The position numbers and the translations under genes were made by a program. From Candidatus Wallbacteria bacterium (lineage in GTDB: Bacteria; Muiribacteriota; JAQTZZ01): a stretch of DNA of 5,895 bases. The DNA lies in contig JAQTRI010000243.1 in assembly GCA_028711905.1 (NCBI GenBank), positions 1-5,895 of the forward strand. The letters run 5' to 3'. Numbering within the stretch: position 1 is the first letter of the stretch; every line of letters starts with the position of its first letter. Below the pieces are notes generated by a model. That model searched no databases. It was not told the DNA's origin and saw only the letters and a list, made by a program, of their open reading frames with translations. Below are positions 3,208 through 5,895 of the stretch, in pieces.

Positions 3208-5895
3208 AAACACTTTCCTCATTGATCGTGTTTTTTATGCTGCTGGCTGCGATCATTCCCCTCCCCTGCTCAGCTCAGGATTCCCTTGAAACTGCTGTTG
3301 CGGGTCTGAGAAAAGGCTTAAGTGGTGTTTCGTCCGAAACAATAGATAGAATCCGTCAGGGAATCGAATCCGTTAAAGACCCGCGGGAACTTTCATACTG
3401 GCGGGCCCTGATCGCCATTAAAAGCGGCGAACCAGACCGGGCACTGCAACTGCTCGATCCGCTCATTTATGATGATGAAACACCTGAAGAACTCCTCGGT
3501 TCCGCTCTGCTCGCCAAGTCCGAGGCTGAGCTTACTCTTAATCGCGATCAGGATTTCATCCGCCATCTCGATCAATACCTCAATGAATATCAAAACCATC
3601 CCTTTTACGAACAGGGCCTGCGCTTAAAAGCTGATTATTATCTCGCCCGGCTTGTCACATTCGACATGGTGATAAAGTATTATCTGGATTCTCTGAAAAA
3701 ATATCCGGAAAACAGGGATGAAATCTTGCATCTGACCGGTTTTCAGAAAGGATATTATCTTTTCGGCATCCATGAAGCGATGAATGCCTTAGACGGTTTT
3801 TCTCCTGACTCCCCGGACAGAAGCTGGACCCTGCTCTCTAAGGCTGCAATTCAGGCTTACGAACTCAGCCGGTTTGATTTCGCGCTGATCGAACTGGACA
3901 AAATCCAGCCTGATGAGCCGGAATACGGTCGTTCCAGATTGTTGAAAGCTTTGATTTCCATGTTCCACAGACGGCAGTTTTTCAGCGCTCTGCAGATCTT
4001 TGAGCAGCTCGAACCGAATGAAGAGTTTGCACAGATCGCATGGTATCTTGACGGTCTGCTTCACCAGTTTCATCTCAAGGATCTGGAACGGGCAGAAATC
4101 TGTTTTCGCAAGGCAGCTGAACTTTCCGGGAATGATGAGAGCGGTAATCAATTGAAATTTCAGTCTTTGTTTCGTCTCTCCCAGATCCTGGAAGAAAAAG
4201 ATCCGGTCAAAAACAGTGAGGAGATACTCAGCCTTCTTCCGCTTCTTGACCAGTCGCGCGACCCTTTTTACAGGGAATTCGCCGCACTCGGGCGTAAACG
4301 CTTTTCCGAAGCAGGACCGTCCCGTCTTCTTCAGAACGGTATCCGGCAATATATGCACAACGACTGGGAAGGAGCCCTGGCCATATATAGGAACTTGATC
4401 GCAGAGCACCCTGAAAGCCCTGAGGCCGGCGCCGCGCTTCTGCGCTGCTCAGACATTGAAGGAGTTAAGTTCCAGAGGTATGAGATCGCTCTGGCGGATC
4501 TTTCCGACTATCTTGAACGCAACGCATCGTACCCTGACCTGGCCCTTTACAAAATGGCCAGAATCAACGAACTTTACCTCCTGGAGTATCAGAAGGCGGT
4601 TGAGCTGTATTACAGGATCACCAATGAATTTTCCGAAAGCATCTGGTACGAGGAAGCCGTTGTAAGTTTATCCAACATACTGATTCAGATATACAGCGAT
4701 TACGATGAGGCTGAAAATCTCTTGAGAAACGCTTTGACCGGTATGGCAGAAACGGCTGTGAAAGCCCGAATCCGCTTTCAGCTTGCGCTGCTTCTCGAAG
4801 AATCCAGAAAAGATTTTCCCGCAGCCCGGGAAGTGTATCAGGAATTAATAACACGCAATGTCATCAGCGACTACTTTACTGAGGCGTACCGCAGGTATTT
4901 GAATCTCAGCAACCGCGAGGCGATAAGCAAGGGTGACACCAGGCTTCGCGAGAGCAAGGAAGGCCACCGCGAGACCATGATGCAGATGGCTGCAGCACAC
5001 GACAGCCTCGGTGAATCCGACAAGGCTCTGGAATACTTTGAAAAAGCTTATTTCATGCAGGATTTTGTCAATGAAAAGGATCTGGGGGTTAAGATCAGGG
5101 AGTTATACCGCAAGTCAGAAAATCTCACCGGGCTGGTCCGTTTCCTGCGTCAGAACATTGTCAAGCTTGAGCAACGCAAGACAGCTGACGATTTCAAGAC
5201 CCTGTCAGGTGAATTGCGCTGGGAGATTCTCTCTGTTTACCGCGATGAGCTCAGAGATTATAAAAATGTCGGTGTTCTTCTCGGAGAAATCAAAAAAAAC
5301 ACGGATACAGCCAAACGGGTTTCCTTTAACCAGGCCCTGATGGCTCTTGCAGAGGGGAAACCGGTCGATCTGAGCGGTTCTTCCGGGTACGATCCGGATA
5401 CAGTTGAGCTGTCTTTTGCTTCGTACGCTCTGCACAGATACACTTTGAAAGAGCTTGAAGCCCTCAAGCCTAAATTGTCATCCCCTTCTCTGCGCCTTCT
5501 GACCGATGAAGAAATTTCTCAGCTGGAGCAGGCCGAGTCTTTGGAAAAATCCGGTTCTGCCTCTCCAGAGAGCTTTCTGAAACTCGCTGATTTTTATGCA
5601 AAAAGGGGTGAACCCCGCAGGCAGGCAGAAAGCCTCAGGACTTACGCCAACAGGTGCAGCGTTGAACAAAGGCCTGTTTACCTGGAAAAAGCCGCGGCAG
5701 CATTTATCGAGTCCCATGACACTTCCGAGGCTTTATCTGCACTTTCAAACATATTGCAGAATCATTATGAATATGAGAATTATCTTGCGGTTTATCGGAT
5801 ATACGCCGGATTGACACTCTCAGGAGACGATCCCGCATCCTTAGATGAATTCACTGCAGGACTTGCCAGGATGAATGAAGGAGCCAAAGTGCCCC
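3204..5895 (+). CDS. Very large exported TPR-repeat protein (3' end outside window)
   Basis: One frame runs from ATG 3204 to the window edge without a stop: 897 complete codons, C-terminus not seen. Residues 1-24 form a signal peptide (MKT, hydrophobic core 7-20, likely signal peptidase I cleavage after CSA, residues 22-24), so the protein should be exported. The rest is almost all helical with many TPR-like units. Clear ones lie near residues 75-90 (EPDRALQLLDPLI), 382-405 (DWEGALAIYRNLIAEHPESP), 460-480 (YQKAVELYYRITNEF), 537-550 (DFPAAREVYQELI) and 595-620 (AAAHDSLGESDKALEYFEKA). The YRxLIxxxPxSP style recalls BamD/YbgF-type envelope TPRs. No catalytic motif is visible. The start overlaps the yedF stop as ATGA, with AAGG 10 nt upstream. 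A scaffold or assembly role in the envelope is inferred from the repeats and signal peptide only. Confidence 0.92.
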   Translation, partial: MKTLSSLIVFFMLLAAIIPLPCSAQDSLETAVAGLRKGLSGVSSETIDRIRQGIESVKDPRELSYWRALIAIKSGEPDRALQLLDPLIYDDETPEELLGSALLAKSEAELTLNRDQDFIRHLDQYLNEYQNHPFYEQGLRLKADYYLARLVTFDMVIKYYLDSLKKYPENRDEILHLTGFQKGYYLFGIHEAMNALDGFSPDSPDRSWTLLSKAAIQAYELSRFDFALIELDKIQPDEPEYGRSRLLKALISMFHRRQFFSALQIFEQLEPNEEFAQIAWYLDGLLHQFHLKDLERAEICFRKAAELSGNDESGNQLKFQSLFRLSQILEEKDPVKNSEEILSLLPLLDQSRDPFYREFAALGRKRFSEAGPSRLLQNGIRQYMHNDWEGALAIYRNLIAEHPESPEAGAALLRCSDIEGVKFQRYEIALADLSDYLERNASYPDLALYKMARINELYLLEYQKAVELYYRITNEFSESIWYEEAVVSLSNILIQIYSDYDEAENLLRNALTGMAETAVKARIRFQLALLLEESRKDFPAAREVYQELITRNVISDYFTEAYRRYLNLSNREAISKGDTRLRESKEGHRETMMQMAAAHDSLGESDKALEYFEKAYFMQDFVNEKDLGVKIRELYRKSENLTGLVRFLRQNIVKLEQRKTADDFKTLSGELRWEILSVYRDELRDYKNVGVLLGEIKKNTDTAKRVSFNQALMALAEGKPVDLSGSSGYDPDTVELSFASYALHRYTLKELEALKPKLSSPSLRLLTDEEISQLEQAESLEKSGSASPESFLKLADFYAKRGEPRRQAESLRTYANRCSVEQRPVYLEKAAAAFIESHDTSEALSALSNILQNHYEYENYLAVYRIYAGLTLSGDDPASLDEFTAGLARMNEGAKVP

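Noticed and set aside
3789..4409. A 206-codon minus-strand ORF
   Set aside because: It lies entirely antisense within the continuous 897-codon TPR frame, which has a signal peptide and clear repeats. Its own translation shows no family features.

Overview
The window is ordinary-looking bacterial chromosome with dense genes, short gaps, Shine-Dalgarno-type starts and mid-range GC. An apparent lipoprotein and a signal-peptide-bearing TPR protein suggest a cell envelope with exported components. The mix (HEAT-repeat protein, Gly-rich mini-lipoprotein, YedF-type protein, very large exported TPR protein) would suit a diderm environmental or uncultured lineage. No marker gene is present, so taxonomy is only a guess. 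I see no rRNA, tRNA, CRISPR array, transposase or phage gene.

Layout. (1) 1-255, plus strand: the last 84 residues of a HEAT-repeat protein cut by the window edge. (2) 263-2256, or up to 2372 with the leader, minus strand: a compact run read right to left. It holds a MutT-like Nudix hydrolase, a single-pass membrane-anchored protein of unknown function, a histidine (phosphoglycerate-mutase-like) phosphatase and a 60-residue Gly/Ser-rich lipoprotein that looks truncated. Gaps are 31, 33 and 49 bp, so one transcript is likely. It converges on the HEAT gene with only 7 bp between stop codons. (3) About 2373-2622: a 250-bp divergent intergenic region. It carries a hairpin resembling a dispersed intergenic repeat, a 10-bp palindrome and a good sigma70-type promoter pointing right. 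A strong Shine-Dalgarno for a 14-codon leader-like ORF lies at its left edge. (4) 2623-5895, plus strand: a YedF-type TusA/DsrE two-domain protein whose stop codon overlaps (ATGA) the start of a very large exported TPR protein. The latter stays open to the end of the window (at least 897 residues) and fills almost half of it.

How the genes may work together. The Nudix enzyme and the histidine phosphatase are both small hydrolases of phosphorylated metabolites and could form a housekeeping pair; the membrane protein between them has no clear role. The coupling of a cytoplasmic sulfur/selenium-carrier-type protein to a huge exported TPR protein is the most unusual arrangement here. The YedF homologue has also lost the second Cys of its usual CGTC-like motif, so it may not do the standard YedF job. 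I do not see a convincing complete novel system; the best leads are this gene pair, the leader ORF in front of the Nudix gene and the intergenic repeat.
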